This document shows positions 51,439-62,892 of a DNA stretch of 64,000 bases, one piece after another (the first letter of the stretch is position 1; each line of letters opens with the position of its first letter). Origin of the DNA: Bacteroidaceae bacterium (lineage in GTDB: Bacteria > Bacteroidota > Bacteroidia > Bacteroidales > Bacteroidaceae); assembly GCA_902362375.1 (NCBI GenBank), contig CABIVS010000010.1:135329-199328 (forward strand), written 5' to 3'. The translations under genes and the position numbers were made by a program. The notes under the pieces are model-generated. The model made no database searches. It was given only the letters and a program-made list of their open reading frames with translations, and was not told the origin of the DNA.

Positions 51439-51469
51439 AAGCCGTACCAACACAATGACTGATACGGCC
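51437..51469 (-). terminator. Integrase terminator
   Basis: GCCGTA (51441-51446) pairs with TACGGC (51463-51468). Read on the reverse strand the hairpin is followed by TTTTAT, a terminator pattern for the integrase transcript. Confidence 0.6.
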
Positions 51470-51526
51470 TCTATGGAGCATGGACTAAGTTTTTCCCTCT
51501 ACGTTGAAAGGTTGTTTTTGTTCCGA

Positions 51527-53020
51527 TTAAAAGCCTTTACCTTTGCTTCTCTCATATACCACCTCTCTTCCCGAATCGCAATTTGTAATACGGAACTGGA
51601 CGGTACAACCGATAGGGATGTCTTTGGGCAGTTGCTTGACAAGTCTTGATATTACTTCTTCTACGTTGCTGAAACCTATGTCGGTAAATTCTCCAACAAC
51701 CTTACCCTTGAAATACGCCCGTCCGTAAATCATCTTCTTTTTTGTAATGCGGAACAGTTTGTCCGCCGGTGCCTCAAAATCAAGTGCCTTTCCCTGCTTG
51801 CTCTGCGCATCGCTGAAAAAGATGAAATCTATGACCTTGGCGTTAAGGTTCCATGCAGGAGTGAAGTCGAGCTTTACATAGCCTCTTGTCACGTTCAGCC
51901 CATGGCTGTGGTTCATGCCGAATGCCACTTCAAAAAGATTGGCGTCGCAGTCATTTTGGGCGATGGTAGCCCACGTATGCCGGAATGTATAGAAACAATA
52001 GCAGTCTTCTTTTTCCATGCCCATATCCCTGCAAATTTTGCGGATACCGTGGTTCACGTTCGCATTGAAACTGTCGAAATCACAGTATCGCTTATGGAAG
52101 TTAAACAGGTATTCGTCTTCTTCGTCCGAAAGATACTTGTCAAAGGTTGATTGGATAAACGGTTCTATCCGCATCTCCATATAGGCTTCATCCCTTCTGC
52201 TGTGCCTGGTCTTCGCCCTCTTGTAACCTATTACGCCGTTATTGTAGTCTTTCTTTTTCAGACTATACAGGTCTACCGTATTGATGCCACCGATACAGAG
52301 TGAGAGAAGTGCAACATCCCTGCCAAGTTCGGGTAAGGAGGAAATCATCTTGGTTTGAGGCAAAGGACGGTTGAAGAACTCCCGGCAGGCTTCTGCGCTT
52401 ATGGCACGTTTCAACGTGGTGTCAGACTTCGGAATTTGAATCTTTAACCAAGGATTGAATTTGATGCGTATGACACCACGTTCCTCGTCATTCAACTCGA
52501 TGATAGCCTTCTTGAAGATTTGACGGATACAAGTGGGGTACATTTCCTTTGCACGATTCGTTTGAGATAGATGCTCTATCCATTTTCTCAATACAGATGA
52601 TGTAAGATGGTTAAACATAATTTTGTTCGTTCCCAGATAGCGTTCCAAATGATTAACCGAGAGTTGATAGTTCTTTGCTGTACGCTGACGACCTTGGGAC
52701 TCCATTTTCCCAATAAATGATTTCGCATATTCGCTAAAACAAACTTCCTCGTCTGCCTTTAACAAATACTCTAAAACTTCTTTTATACCCCAAAGAGACA
52801 CGTCTGTTCGGTTTAACCGATCCGTGTATTGTCTAATTAGCATAGCACAATACTCATTGACGACCGGATCTGTCAGTTCGCCATTACTTGTGATATGTTC
52901 CGCATCAACGATTTTATTCGTTTTGATGTACCCCGGTTTTCGATTGTGCACAATTCTGATGTACACAGAGTAGAAGCCATCTGTTCTCGGCTTTCTTACC
53001 ATTGCTTTTAGTGTTGTCAT
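51527..53020 (-). CDS. int: Tyrosine recombinase (integrase)
   Basis: A 497-residue tyrosine recombinase. An N-terminal SAM-like arm/core-binding region lies at 1-200, and the catalytic domain at about 220-390 has FYTFRHTWATIA near 344-356 (Arg present, the preceding His replaced by Tyr), an NHSHGLNVTRGYVK segment, and nucleophile Tyr near 381. The usual first catalytic Arg position reads GGINTVDLYSL, with Asn where Arg is expected. IntDOT-type enzymes also lack this Arg. About 110 residues follow the tyrosine, more than usual. It catalyses integration and excision of the element. GTGTAAGCAG repeats lie directly upstream. Confidence 0.85.
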   Translation of the reverse strand: MTTLKAMVRKPRTDGFYSVYIRIVHNRKPGYIKTNKIVDAEHITSNGELTDPVVNEYCAMLIRQYTDRLNRTDVSLWGIKEVLEYLLKADEEVCFSEYAKSFIGKMESQGRQRTAKNYQLSVNHLERYLGTNKIMFNHLTSSVLRKWIEHLSQTNRAKEMYPTCIRQIFKKAIIELNDEERGVIRIKFNPWLKIQIPKSDTTLKRAISAEACREFFNRPLPQTKMISSLPELGRDVALLSLCIGGINTVDLYSLKKKDYNNGVIGYKRAKTRHSRRDEAYMEMRIEPFIQSTFDKYLSDEEDEYLFNFHKRYCDFDSFNANVNHGIRKICRDMGMEKEDCYCFYTFRHTWATIAQNDCDANLFEVAFGMNHSHGLNVTRGYVKLDFTPAWNLNAKVIDFIFFSDAQSKQGKALDFEAPADKLFRITKKKMIYGRAYFKGKVVGEFTDIGFSNVEEVISRLVKQLPKDIPIGCTVQFRITNCDSGREVVYERSKGKGF

Positions 53021-53051
53021 ATCCTATCAGTTTATTACAGTGAAATTATTG

Positions 53052-53092
53052 GTGTAAGCAGGTGTAAGCAGGGGCTATTTTAGTGTAAGCAG
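53052..53092. repeat. Three GTGTAAGCAG direct repeats upstream of int
   Basis: Perfect copies lie at 53052-53061, 53062-53071 (directly adjacent) and 53083-53092. They occupy the region between the integrase start and the element end, as expected for arm-type recombinase sites, and also overlap the likely int promoter region. Confidence 0.75.
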
Positions 53093-53159
53093 AGAGTAAT
53101 CAAATACGTTCATTTCGCTCATTTTTTGCGGTCAAGTGAACGAACCGTCCAAACGCAAC

Positions 53160-53200
53160 TCAGGCTGTAATTACCGCTAATGCAGTGAATTACAGCCTGA
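53160..53200 (-). terminator. ppdK terminator
   Basis: TCAGGCTGTAATT (53160-53172) pairs perfectly over 13 bases with AATTACAGCCTGA (53188-53200). It lies just past the ppdK stop on the reverse strand. It is intact, so the element inserted downstream of it without damaging ppdK expression. Confidence 0.75.
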
Positions 53201-53225
53201 TATTAATATTTATATGTATCGGACT

Positions 53226-55946
<2,721 letters not shown>

Positions 55947-55987
55947 AATATTGTGTTTAAAGTTACATTATGACTATTATCTTTTCG

Positions 55988-55995
55988 CAAATCTA
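55988..55995 (-). promoter_or_regulatory. -7 box of ppdK
   Basis: On the reverse strand the sequence is TAGATTTG, an exact Bacteroides -7 match, with T-rich sequence about 20 bases upstream. The ppdK start codon is about 42 bases downstream. Confidence 0.6.
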
Positions 55996-56110
55996 AGGAT
56001 ATTTCGCAAACTTGAAAACTTTTTGCGAAAAAACTTTCTATCAAAATGCAATTTCGACATTACAATCCGGAATATTTCTATATACCCGAATTTTTTCCAA
56101 AAAAAATACC

Positions 56111-56118
56111 TACTTTTG
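56111..56118 (+). promoter_or_regulatory. -7 box of rlmD
   Basis: TACTTTTG matches the consensus and is preceded by a T-rich tract at the -33 distance. The GTG start of rlmD is 28 bases downstream. Confidence 0.6.
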
Positions 56119-56145
56119 CAAAGTAATTATTAGACTGGTGTAAAA

Positions 56146-57564
56146 GTGGCAAGAAAGAAAAAAGAGCTTCCCTTATTGGAGAAGGTAACAATCATGGATG
56201 TGGCTGCCGAAGGAAAAGCCATCGCAAAAGTAAACGACCTGGTGATTTTTGTTCCCTATGTAGTGCCGGGTGATGTGGTAGACCTGCAAATCAAGCGTAA
56301 AAAGAATAAATATGCCGAAGCTGAAGCGGTGAAGTTTCACGAGCTGTCACCCAATCGCGCTGTTCCTTTCTGCCAACACTATGGCGTATGCGGTGGCTGC
56401 AAGTGGCAAGTGCTCCCCTATTCGGAGCAAATCAGGTATAAGCAAAAGCAAGTGGAAGATAATTTGAGACGTATCGGAAAGATCGAACTTCCCGAAATTT
56501 CCCCGATTCTCGGTTCTGCCAAAACGGAATTCTACAGAAACAAACTGGAGTTCACCTTTTCAAACAAACGCTGGCTGACTAATGAGGAAGTCCGTCAGGA
56601 TGTGAAATATGACCAGATGAATGCGGTGGGTTTCCACATTCCGGGAGCCTTCGACAAAGTGCTGGCCATCGAGAAATGCTGGTTGCAGGATGATATATCC
56701 AACCGCATCCGGAATGCAATACGTGACTATGCTTACGAGCATGATTACTCTTTCATCAATCTGCGCACACAGGAAGGTATGCTGCGGAATATGATCGTAC
56801 GCACATCCTCAACCGGGGAACTGATGGTGATCGTTATTTGTAAGATTACGGAAGAGCACGAAATGGAACTGTTCAAGCAGTTACTCCAATTCGTAGCGGA
56901 CTCTTTCCCTGAAATCACGTCCCTTCTATACATTATTAATAATAAGTGCAACGATACCATCAATGATTTGGATGTGCACGTATTTAAAGGGAAAGATCAT
57001 ATCTTTGAAGAGATGGAAGGACTGCGTTTCAAGGTCGGTCCGAAATCATTCTATCAGACCAACTCGGAACAGGCTTATAATTTATATAAAGTAGCCCGTG
57101 ACTTTGCCGGACTAACAGGAAACGAATTGGTATACGACCTCTATACAGGAACAGGAACAATCGCCAACTTCGTCTCACGCCAAGCCCGTCAGGTGATCGG
57201 TATCGAATACGTGCCGGAAGCTATTGAAGACGCAAAGGTAAATGCAGAAATCAATGATATCAAGAATGCACTGTTTTATGCCGGCGACATGAAAGATATG
57301 CTGACACAGGATTTCATCAATCAGCATGGACGTCCGGATGTAATTATCACAGACCCTCCCCGTGCCGGTATGCATCAGGATGTGGTTGACGTCATTTTGT
57401 TTGCTGAACCGAAACGGATTGTTTATGTAAGCTGCAACCCTGCCACTCAAGCACGGGATCTGCAGTTGCTTGATGAGAAGTATAAAGTGAAAGCCGTCCA
57501 ACCGGTAGATATGTTCCCTCACACTCACCATGTAGAAAATGTTGTGTTACTGGAACTTCGATAA
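56146..57564 (+). CDS. rlmD: 23S rRNA uracil-C5-methyltransferase (RlmD/TrmA family)
   Basis: A 472-residue RNA methyltransferase with a GTG start at 56146. It has an N-terminal TRAM domain (residues 10-65), Fe-S-type cysteines (CQHYGVCGGCKWQ near 76-88), an SAM-binding motif VYDLYTGTGTIANFV near 327-341, and the nucleophile loop VSCNPATQARDL near 428-439. It methylates C5 of a uridine in 23S rRNA (U1939 in E. coli). Assignment to RlmD versus the sister enzyme RlmC or TrmA rests on the TRAM and cysteine cluster. Confidence 0.85.
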   Translation: MARKKKELPLLEKVTIMDVAAEGKAIAKVNDLVIFVPYVVPGDVVDLQIKRKKNKYAEAEAVKFHELSPNRAVPFCQHYGVCGGCKWQVLPYSEQIRYKQKQVEDNLRRIGKIELPEISPILGSAKTEFYRNKLEFTFSNKRWLTNEEVRQDVKYDQMNAVGFHIPGAFDKVLAIEKCWLQDDISNRIRNAIRDYAYEHDYSFINLRTQEGMLRNMIVRTSSTGELMVIVICKITEEHEMELFKQLLQFVADSFPEITSLLYIINNKCNDTINDLDVHVFKGKDHIFEEMEGLRFKVGPKSFYQTNSEQAYNLYKVARDFAGLTGNELVYDLYTGTGTIANFVSRQARQVIGIEYVPEAIEDAKVNAEINDIKNALFYAGDMKDMLTQDFINQHGRPDVIITDPPRAGMHQDVVDVILFAEPKRIVYVSCNPATQARDLQLLDEKYKVKAVQPVDMFPHTHHVENVVLLELR

Positions 57565-57568
57565 AAAG

Positions 57569-57640
57569 TTCACCGCAGATTACACAGGTTAACACAGATT
57601 TTTATTATTGATTATTATAATGTGTGTAATCTGTGGTGAA
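57569..57640. repeat. Intergenic palindromic repeat
   Basis: TTCACCGCAGATTACACA (57569-57586) pairs with TGTGTAATCTGTGGTGAA (57623-57640) over 18 bases with a single G-T pair. The spacer is AT-rich. Similar CAGATTACACAG-containing palindromes recur in Bacteroides genomes as intergenic repeats. It may also act as a terminator or mRNA stabiliser between rlmD and the pseudouridine synthase. Confidence 0.6.
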
Positions 57641-57668
57641 AAATAAAATCTCAAAAGAAGAAAAAGAA

Positions 57669-58589
57669 ATGAAAAAAAGACCCAGAAGAACTCCTGCTGA
57701 AAAAGCACGCGCTCAATATACAAATTATGCAGTGAAAGAACCTATGGAACTAATGGAGTTCCTCGCTGCCAAGATGCCGGACGCAAGTCGCACCAAATTG
57801 AAATCGTTGCTAAGCAAGCGGGTGGTGTTTGTTGATAATGTGATAACCACGCAATTCAACTTCCCGTTGGAACCGGGCATGAAGGTACAAATCAGCAAAG
57901 AGAAAGGAAAGAAAGAATTTAATAACAGACTGCTGAAAATCGTGTATGAAGATGCCTATATCATTGTTGTCGAAAAGATGCAGGGACTTTTATCAGTCAA
58001 TACGGAACGCCAGAAAGAGCGCACGGCCTACACGATACTCAATGAATATGTGCAACGCTCCGGACGTCAATTCCGTGTGTTTATCGTTCATCGCCTGGAC
58101 AGGGACACTTCCGGTCTGATGATGTTTGCCAAAGACGAAAAAACACAGCGGACCCTGCGCGACAACTGGCATGATATAGTGACCGACCGCCGATATGTAG
58201 CTGTAGTGGAAGGTAATATGGAGAAAGATTATGATACAGTCGTTTCCTGGCTGACTGATAAAACGCTTTATGTAAGTTCCAGCGAGTATGATGACGGCGG
58301 CTCAAAATCTATAACCCACTACAGGACAATCAAACGTGCCAACGGATATTCCCTGTTGGAGCTCGATCTGGAAACCGGCCGGAAGAACCAGATTCGTGTG
58401 CATATGCAGGATTTAGGTCATCCCATTATCGGTGACGGAAGATATGGAAGAGAAGATTCCCCCAATCCTATCGGACGTCTGGCACTCCATGCTTTCAAAC
58501 TTTGTTTCTATCATCCGGTAACGGGAGATTTGATGGAGTTCGAGACGCCTTATCCGGCAGAGTTCAAGAAGCTATTTTTGAAAAAATAA
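57669..58589 (+). CDS. RluA-family pseudouridine synthase
   Basis: About 306 residues from the ATG at 57669; the frame also opens with a GTG at 57633. An N-terminal S4-like RNA-binding domain (TRTKLKSLLSKRVVFVDN-type segment near residues 40-57) is followed by the catalytic motif HRLDRDTSGLMMFAK near 139-153, where the Asp acts on uridine, and GRKNQIRVHMQDLGHPI near 236-252. It isomerises uridine to pseudouridine in rRNA or tRNA. It is probably co-transcribed with rlmD. Confidence 0.85.
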   Translation: MKKRPRRTPAEKARAQYTNYAVKEPMELMEFLAAKMPDASRTKLKSLLSKRVVFVDNVITTQFNFPLEPGMKVQISKEKGKKEFNNRLLKIVYEDAYIIVVEKMQGLLSVNTERQKERTAYTILNEYVQRSGRQFRVFIVHRLDRDTSGLMMFAKDEKTQRTLRDNWHDIVTDRRYVAVVEGNMEKDYDTVVSWLTDKTLYVSSSEYDDGGSKSITHYRTIKRANGYSLLELDLETGRKNQIRVHMQDLGHPIIGDGRYGREDSPNPIGRLALHAFKLCFYHPVTGDLMEFETPYPAEFKKLFLKK

Positions 58590-58608
58590 AACTACACTCA
58601 AAAAAAAG

Positions 58609-58648
58609 AAAAGGAGTTAGATCAATTGATTTTGATTTAACTCCTTTT
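58609..58648. terminator. Terminator between convergent genes
   Basis: AAAAGGAGTTAG with following ATCAA (58609-58625) pairs with TTGATTTAACTCCTTTT (58632-58648), giving a stem of about 17 base pairs with a 6-base loop and a T-tract. It serves the pseudouridine synthase and probably the convergent lipoprotein gene. Confidence 0.75.
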
Positions 58649-58670
58649 TCTATTAAAATCAGATCTTATT

Positions 58671-59069
58671 CTATTGCATTTGCAACTCAATATAATCAAT
58701 ATATCCTCCATCAAGATACAGGTCACCTTGCAAATAACGCCCTCTGACACGAACGCCCCTTATCTCACGTAAAGCAAAATCACGTCCATAATCAAGGTAC
58801 AATGTGCCATAATCAACCCACCACCGGAAAGGCAAATCACCTGCAGATTTACCATTATAATCATAAACCTGATAGTCTATTCCCAGCCCATTATTATCCA
58901 AGCGAATACCACTTTCTATCGGATTATAATCAGAACCGAACCACAAATCACCCACCCAGGTGCGTCCCATCAAATCGTCATAAATATCTTCATCGTCTTC
59001 ACACGAAGTAAAGCCAACCAATAAAGTCAGCATCATCAAGATACCTGCATATCTTTTTATCATTTTCAT
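58671..59069 (-). CDS. Hypothetical lipoprotein
   Basis: A 132-residue protein with a lipoprotein signal peptide (lipobox GFTSC near residue 23), an acidic stretch right after the cysteine (EDDEDIYDD), which is a Bacteroides surface-export-like pattern, and a strand-rich, tyrosine- and tryptophan-rich body (TWVGDLWFGSDYN). It is probably anchored in the outer membrane, possibly surface exposed. Function unknown. ATG 59063 is an alternative start. Confidence 0.7.
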   Translation of the reverse strand: MKMIKRYAGILMMLTLLVGFTSCEDDEDIYDDLMGRTWVGDLWFGSDYNPIESGIRLDNNGLGIDYQVYDYNGKSAGDLPFRWWVDYGTLYLDYGRDFALREIRGVRVRGRYLQGDLYLDGGYIDYIELQMQ

Positions 59070-59148
59070 AATTCTCTAGTTTATTGCGTTTATTAATACA
59101 AAATTAGCATTTTATATTTACTATACATCACAAGCCACAAGTTTTTTG

Positions 59149-59156
59149 TACCTTTG
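59149..59156 (+). promoter_or_regulatory. -7 box of the radical SAM gene
   Basis: TACCTTTG matches the Bacteroides -7 consensus exactly and lies 24 bases upstream of the ATG at 59181. Confidence 0.6.
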
Positions 59157-59180
59157 CAAAGATAATATTAAATTTTCCAC

Positions 59181-60821
59181 ATGAAACTTCTTTGGCTTGA
59201 TTTAAATAGTTCGTACGCACACTCCTCATTGGCACTCCCTGCACTCCATGCTCAAATAGCAGACGATACCACTATTGAATGGTGCGTAGTCTCCGCCACT
59301 ATCAATGAAAATACGGGCAGTGTCGTCAATCAAATCTACCGTCATCAACCGGACATCATCGCAGCTACCAACTGGCTATTTAATCACGAGCAACTCCTAC
59401 ACATCGTTTCACGCGCAAAAGCATTACTACCTCACTGTTGTGTCATACTCGGAGGCCCCGAATTTTTAGGAGATAATGAAGCTTTCTTATATAAGAACAA
59501 ATTTGTAAGCGGAGTGTTTCGCGGAGAAGGCGAAGAAGTATTTCCTTTATGGTTAAAAGTGTGGAATCAGCCAAGAAAAGAATGGAAATCAATCACAGGA
59601 CTCTGTTATCTGGACGAATCGGGAGGATATCATGACAACGGACTCGCCCGCGTTATGAAGTTTTCCGAATTGGTTCCCCCCGAAAAGAGCCGTTTCTTCA
59701 ACTGGAGCAAACCTTTTGTACAGTTAGAAACCACCCGCGGATGTTTTAACACCTGTGCCTTTTGTGTCAGTGGAGGTGAAAAGCCAGTTCGCACCCTATC
59801 TCTTGAAGCAACCCGGAAACGTCTCGACGTAATACACCAACACGGAATCAAGAACGTGAGGGTACTGGACCGCACGTTCAATTACAACAACAAACGGGCA
59901 AAAGAATTACTAAATCTATTCCGCGAATACCCGGATATCTGTTTCCATCTGGAAATTCATCCCGCACTCCTTTCCGATGAACTCCAACAGGAATTAGCCA
60001 CCCTCCCTAAAGGACTGCTGCATCTGGAAGCCGGAATCCAAAGCCTACGGGAAAACGTGCTTGAACAAAGCCGGAGAATAGGAAAACTCTCCGACGCTCT
60101 GGCCGGACTTAAATATCTATGTTCACTTAAAAACATGGAAACTCATGCCGACTTGATAGCAGGACTCCCACTCTACCATCTATCAGAGATTTTCGATGAT
60201 GTCCGTACTTTAGCAGAGTATGGCGCAGGAGAAATTCAACTGGAATCCCTCAAATTACTTCCGGGCACCGAAATGAAAAGAAGAGCGGACGAGTTAGGCA
60301 TACAGTACTCCCCACTCCCTCCATACGAAGTTCTTCAAACTCGTGAAATCACCGTAGATGAACTACAGACAGCACATTATCTGTCCCGCCTGTTAGACGG
60401 TTTCTATAATACTCCCACTTGGCGAAGCATCACACGGATACTCATTCTGGAAAACCCTCATTTTATACATGAGTTACTCGACCATTTAGTTCAAACAGAT
60501 GTCATTGACACCCCTCTTAGTCTGGAAAAAAGAGGATTAATCCTCTATGATTTCTGCAAGAATCATTATCCCGACTACCTGACACAAGTCAGCATTGCAT
60601 GGATAGAAGCGGGTATGTCATTAAAAAAGGCTCCGGCAGAAAAAGTAAGGACCAAAAGACAGCTACCACCTGAAAGCTGGGAAATAGAATATGGAGCATA
60701 TCGCGAGAATCTACGATTATGTTTCCTTCCCACCGATGAAGAAGGACATGGTTACTGGTTTGGTTTTGAATCGGAGATTCAGAAGATACAACCGGTTTTC
60801 AAAGCTAAAAAACTATCATAA
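59181..60821 (+). CDS. B12-binding-domain radical SAM protein
   Basis: A 546-residue protein. Residues 1-140 look like a cobalamin-binding Rossmann domain (LNSSYAHSSLALPALHAQI; CCVILGGPE). The radical SAM core begins at TTRGCFNTCAFC near 182-193, with the CxxxCxxC cluster motif. The C-terminal 150 residues resemble DUF4080. Such enzymes methylate or rearrange unactivated carbons; the substrate of the DUF4080 group is unknown. It stands alone with its own promoter. The His of the usual B12-binding DxHxxG motif is not seen, so B12 may bind base-off/His-off or not at all. Confidence 0.85.
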   Translation: MKLLWLDLNSSYAHSSLALPALHAQIADDTTIEWCVVSATINENTGSVVNQIYRHQPDIIAATNWLFNHEQLLHIVSRAKALLPHCCVILGGPEFLGDNEAFLYKNKFVSGVFRGEGEEVFPLWLKVWNQPRKEWKSITGLCYLDESGGYHDNGLARVMKFSELVPPEKSRFFNWSKPFVQLETTRGCFNTCAFCVSGGEKPVRTLSLEATRKRLDVIHQHGIKNVRVLDRTFNYNNKRAKELLNLFREYPDICFHLEIHPALLSDELQQELATLPKGLLHLEAGIQSLRENVLEQSRRIGKLSDALAGLKYLCSLKNMETHADLIAGLPLYHLSEIFDDVRTLAEYGAGEIQLESLKLLPGTEMKRRADELGIQYSPLPPYEVLQTREITVDELQTAHYLSRLLDGFYNTPTWRSITRILILENPHFIHELLDHLVQTDVIDTPLSLEKRGLILYDFCKNHYPDYLTQVSIAWIEAGMSLKKAPAEKVRTKRQLPPESWEIEYGAYRENLRLCFLPTDEEGHGYWFGFESEIQKIQPVFKAKKLS

Positions 60822-60935
60822 ATAAAAGAGAAGTATTCCCATATTATGTGAAATAATTACTATTCATTGATCGTTTAGAGCAGCATTTCCTGTTTTCCAT
60901 CGTCCATACAATAAACTCTACTAGCACAACACAGT

Positions 60936-61559
60936 ATGGACATTCGAAAATATCAATTGAATATTCTTTGTTTATTATTGTTCCCCTTATCCGCAGCAGG
61001 ACAAGAATGGAACCAACAAGATTCATTGAAACTTCAGCAAATGCTGGAATCCGATCAGGAGATCAATATAAATAGAAAGTTCATCGAAAAAGTAGAGCAA
61101 AACATGTACTCTCGAAAACCATTTGTAGATTTTGATCCCACACTACCCACTTTAAAATCTTCCACAATCTTTTCGAAACCTTCTATTCACACATACAAGA
61201 TGTTCCGAAAGCCAGGTTCCACCTTTTTACCCACTTATTCCTGGCTAAGAATAAACAAGAATCTTATTCTGCATAGTAAAAGCGACTTTGCGGAAAATCC
61301 CAATCATTTTCATATCCAAAGCCAAATGGAATATAAATTGTCCTCCAAATGGTCTCTCGACATATATGGTTCACAAAACCTCGATACCCGAAGATATCGC
61401 GGGCTCCCCTCCGAAGTGGAACCAACCAAATTTGGAAGTAATGTCATTTTCAAAATAAATAAAAACTGGAAAATCAAAACAGGGATGCAATACCAATATA
61501 ATGCTATACGAAAAAGATGGGAATGGATACCTCAAATTAGCGTTTCATACGAATGGTAA
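60936..61559 (+). CDS. Exported hypothetical protein
   Basis: A 207-residue protein with a signal peptide (residues 8-22, ends SAAG) and a strand-rich C-terminal half (ending WEWIPQISVSYEW) like an outer-membrane or periplasmic beta structure. The opening of the mature part (DSLKLQQMLESDQEI) resembles DUF4858-type Bacteroides proteins, though I am not sure of that assignment. It is a single gene in a gene-poor chromosomal stretch. Confidence 0.65.
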   Translation: MDIRKYQLNILCLLLFPLSAAGQEWNQQDSLKLQQMLESDQEININRKFIEKVEQNMYSRKPFVDFDPTLPTLKSSTIFSKPSIHTYKMFRKPGSTFLPTYSWLRINKNLILHSKSDFAENPNHFHIQSQMEYKLSSKWSLDIYGSQNLDTRRYRGLPSEVEPTKFGSNVIFKINKNWKIKTGMQYQYNAIRKRWEWIPQISVSYEW

Positions 61560-61824
61560 AAATCTATGATATCCATGATTTCCCGTAACTGGGAGAATCC
61601 CACTTTCTATTCTACTATTGACCAGTTGCGTACATTTAAAGAACGTTGATTGATGCTAATAGCGCATATTCTGCAACTTTAGTGTTGTTTTGAGCCCTTT
61701 AAATATGTTGCTCAAAATCGGAAAAATGAAATATCATAGATTGTGATAAAAAAAGTTGAGAGGTATTGGGATATGTCGAAAAATATATATAAATTCGTAT
61801 AGTATTCACATAAACACTTATGAT
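61560..61824. other. Gene-free stretch before the lipoprotein gene
   Basis: No gene, tRNA or strong promoter is supported. Several short frames without family features occur. It could contain decayed sequence, but no parent gene is recognisable. Confidence 0.35.
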
Positions 61825-62892
61825 ATGAAACATTTAACCTTTATGTGTTTTCTGTTGTGTCTTTTCGCTTGTAGCAGTGAAGACATTGTAAGTACCGTTG
61901 AGGAATCTGCAAAGCCGGCTAATGAATTGACTGCACAAACTGTTAATTTACTTGATAGCCTTGAAATTATGGAATATATTGATAGCATTATTAGTTCTTT
62001 TCCAAAGACTAGAGATCATGTAACAGGATATCTTTTAAAAGATGGATGGGACTATCAACTAACAGAAGAGCAGATAGAGCTTATTAGAAACAGCTTGCCG
62101 CGTCCACTTTTTACCCAAGAAAAAGTTCAGTTACAAAAAGCATTTACTTGTGTTGATTATACTAATACGGTTGTTTGGAACAACTGGTCTGGACTGTACA
62201 ATTGTTATGCATATTCGATGGGGATTTATTCGTGGATAGAGTTCTATAACTGGGACGATTTATATCTCGGATATGGCAATGCGAGAGCAAAGTATCATCC
62301 TTATTATGATTATAGCGATAGTGACTTTGGAACAGAAAAAAAATATCCGGTAATTTGGAGTCAGGGGCCCACTCCTTTACATGCAAGTTTATGTGATTTT
62401 AAACATAGTAACTCCCAGCGCTCTAAGATGGGGCAAACGTGGTTGTTATGGCATAGTAGTCAGGGAGATATTAACGCTGAAGAAATCAGGAAAATGCATG
62501 AGGCTACTCAAGAAAATATAACTATTTCACGGAGTGAACTGGCCATAATCTCCCAAAAGGCACGTGCAATTAGTAAGAGGTCAATGTTTGAATCTTTGTT
62601 TAATGAATGGAAAGAAGCATGGACATGGTCTTTTAGTAGTAATACAGCTACTACAAGACAATTGCCCCAATATGCAGAATTAAAGGCTATGGGAAGGGAA
62701 ATTATACCATTATTGATCGAGAAGATGGCGACAGAAGAAGATAACTTTTTTGCGATAAGATTGTATGAAGATCTTCAAGATGACCAGAATCAGAAAATAC
62801 GATATGCGAATGAGGATCCTCATCAATTTGAAGGGTTACAACAAACTACGAAGAAGACTATAAAGAAGTGGTTAGAGGCTAATTCTAATTAA
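61825..62892 (+). CDS. Lipoprotein with NCYA/HxS cysteine-hydrolase-like motifs
   Basis: About 355 residues from the ATG at 61825 (MKHLTFMCFLLCLFACSSED). The frame extends to 61756, but the lipoprotein signal (lipobox LFAC near residue 16) sets the start. The mature protein contains GLYNCYAYSMG and, about 60 residues later, HASLCDFKH and KMGQTWLLWH. An NCYA-type Cys followed by HAS and a later His is reminiscent of papain-like hydrolase families. The C-terminal 130 residues are helical and charged. It is probably an outer-membrane lipoprotein. The enzymatic reading is tentative. Confidence 0.6.
   Translation: MKHLTFMCFLLCLFACSSEDIVSTVEESAKPANELTAQTVNLLDSLEIMEYIDSIISSFPKTRDHVTGYLLKDGWDYQLTEEQIELIRNSLPRPLFTQEKVQLQKAFTCVDYTNTVVWNNWSGLYNCYAYSMGIYSWIEFYNWDDLYLGYGNARAKYHPYYDYSDSDFGTEKKYPVIWSQGPTPLHASLCDFKHSNSQRSKMGQTWLLWHSSQGDINAEEIRKMHEATQENITISRSELAIISQKARAISKRSMFESLFNEWKEAWTWSFSSNTATTRQLPQYAELKAMGREIIPLLIEKMATEEDNFFAIRLYEDLQDDQNQKIRYANEDPHQFEGLQQTTKKTIKKWLEANSN

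Larger units (their letters stand above)
3179..53155. mobile_element. Integrated conjugative element, CTnDOT superfamily (left limit uncertain)
   Basis: The block holds a tyrosine recombinase at its right end, a relaxase with accessory protein, a coupling protein, and a mating-pair operon in CTnDOT-like gene order, all on the reverse strand, plus forward-strand cargo. The right limit must lie between the integrase start (53020) and the intact ppdK terminator (53160). The left limit is not proven: no repeat of the right end was recognised, and the CGTTGACAA cluster at 2756-2999 is only a candidate. The AbiE operon at 160-2627 could belong to the element or to the chromosome. No tRNA gene was seen at the right junction. 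Confidence 0.8.

Noticed and set aside
53052..53092. Possible CRISPR array
   Set aside because: The repeats are only 10 bases long, two are directly adjacent with no spacer, and no cas gene is nearby.
61560..61824. Possible decayed insertion sequence
   Set aside because: There are short frames but no terminal inverted repeats, no target duplication and no recognisable transposase fragment.
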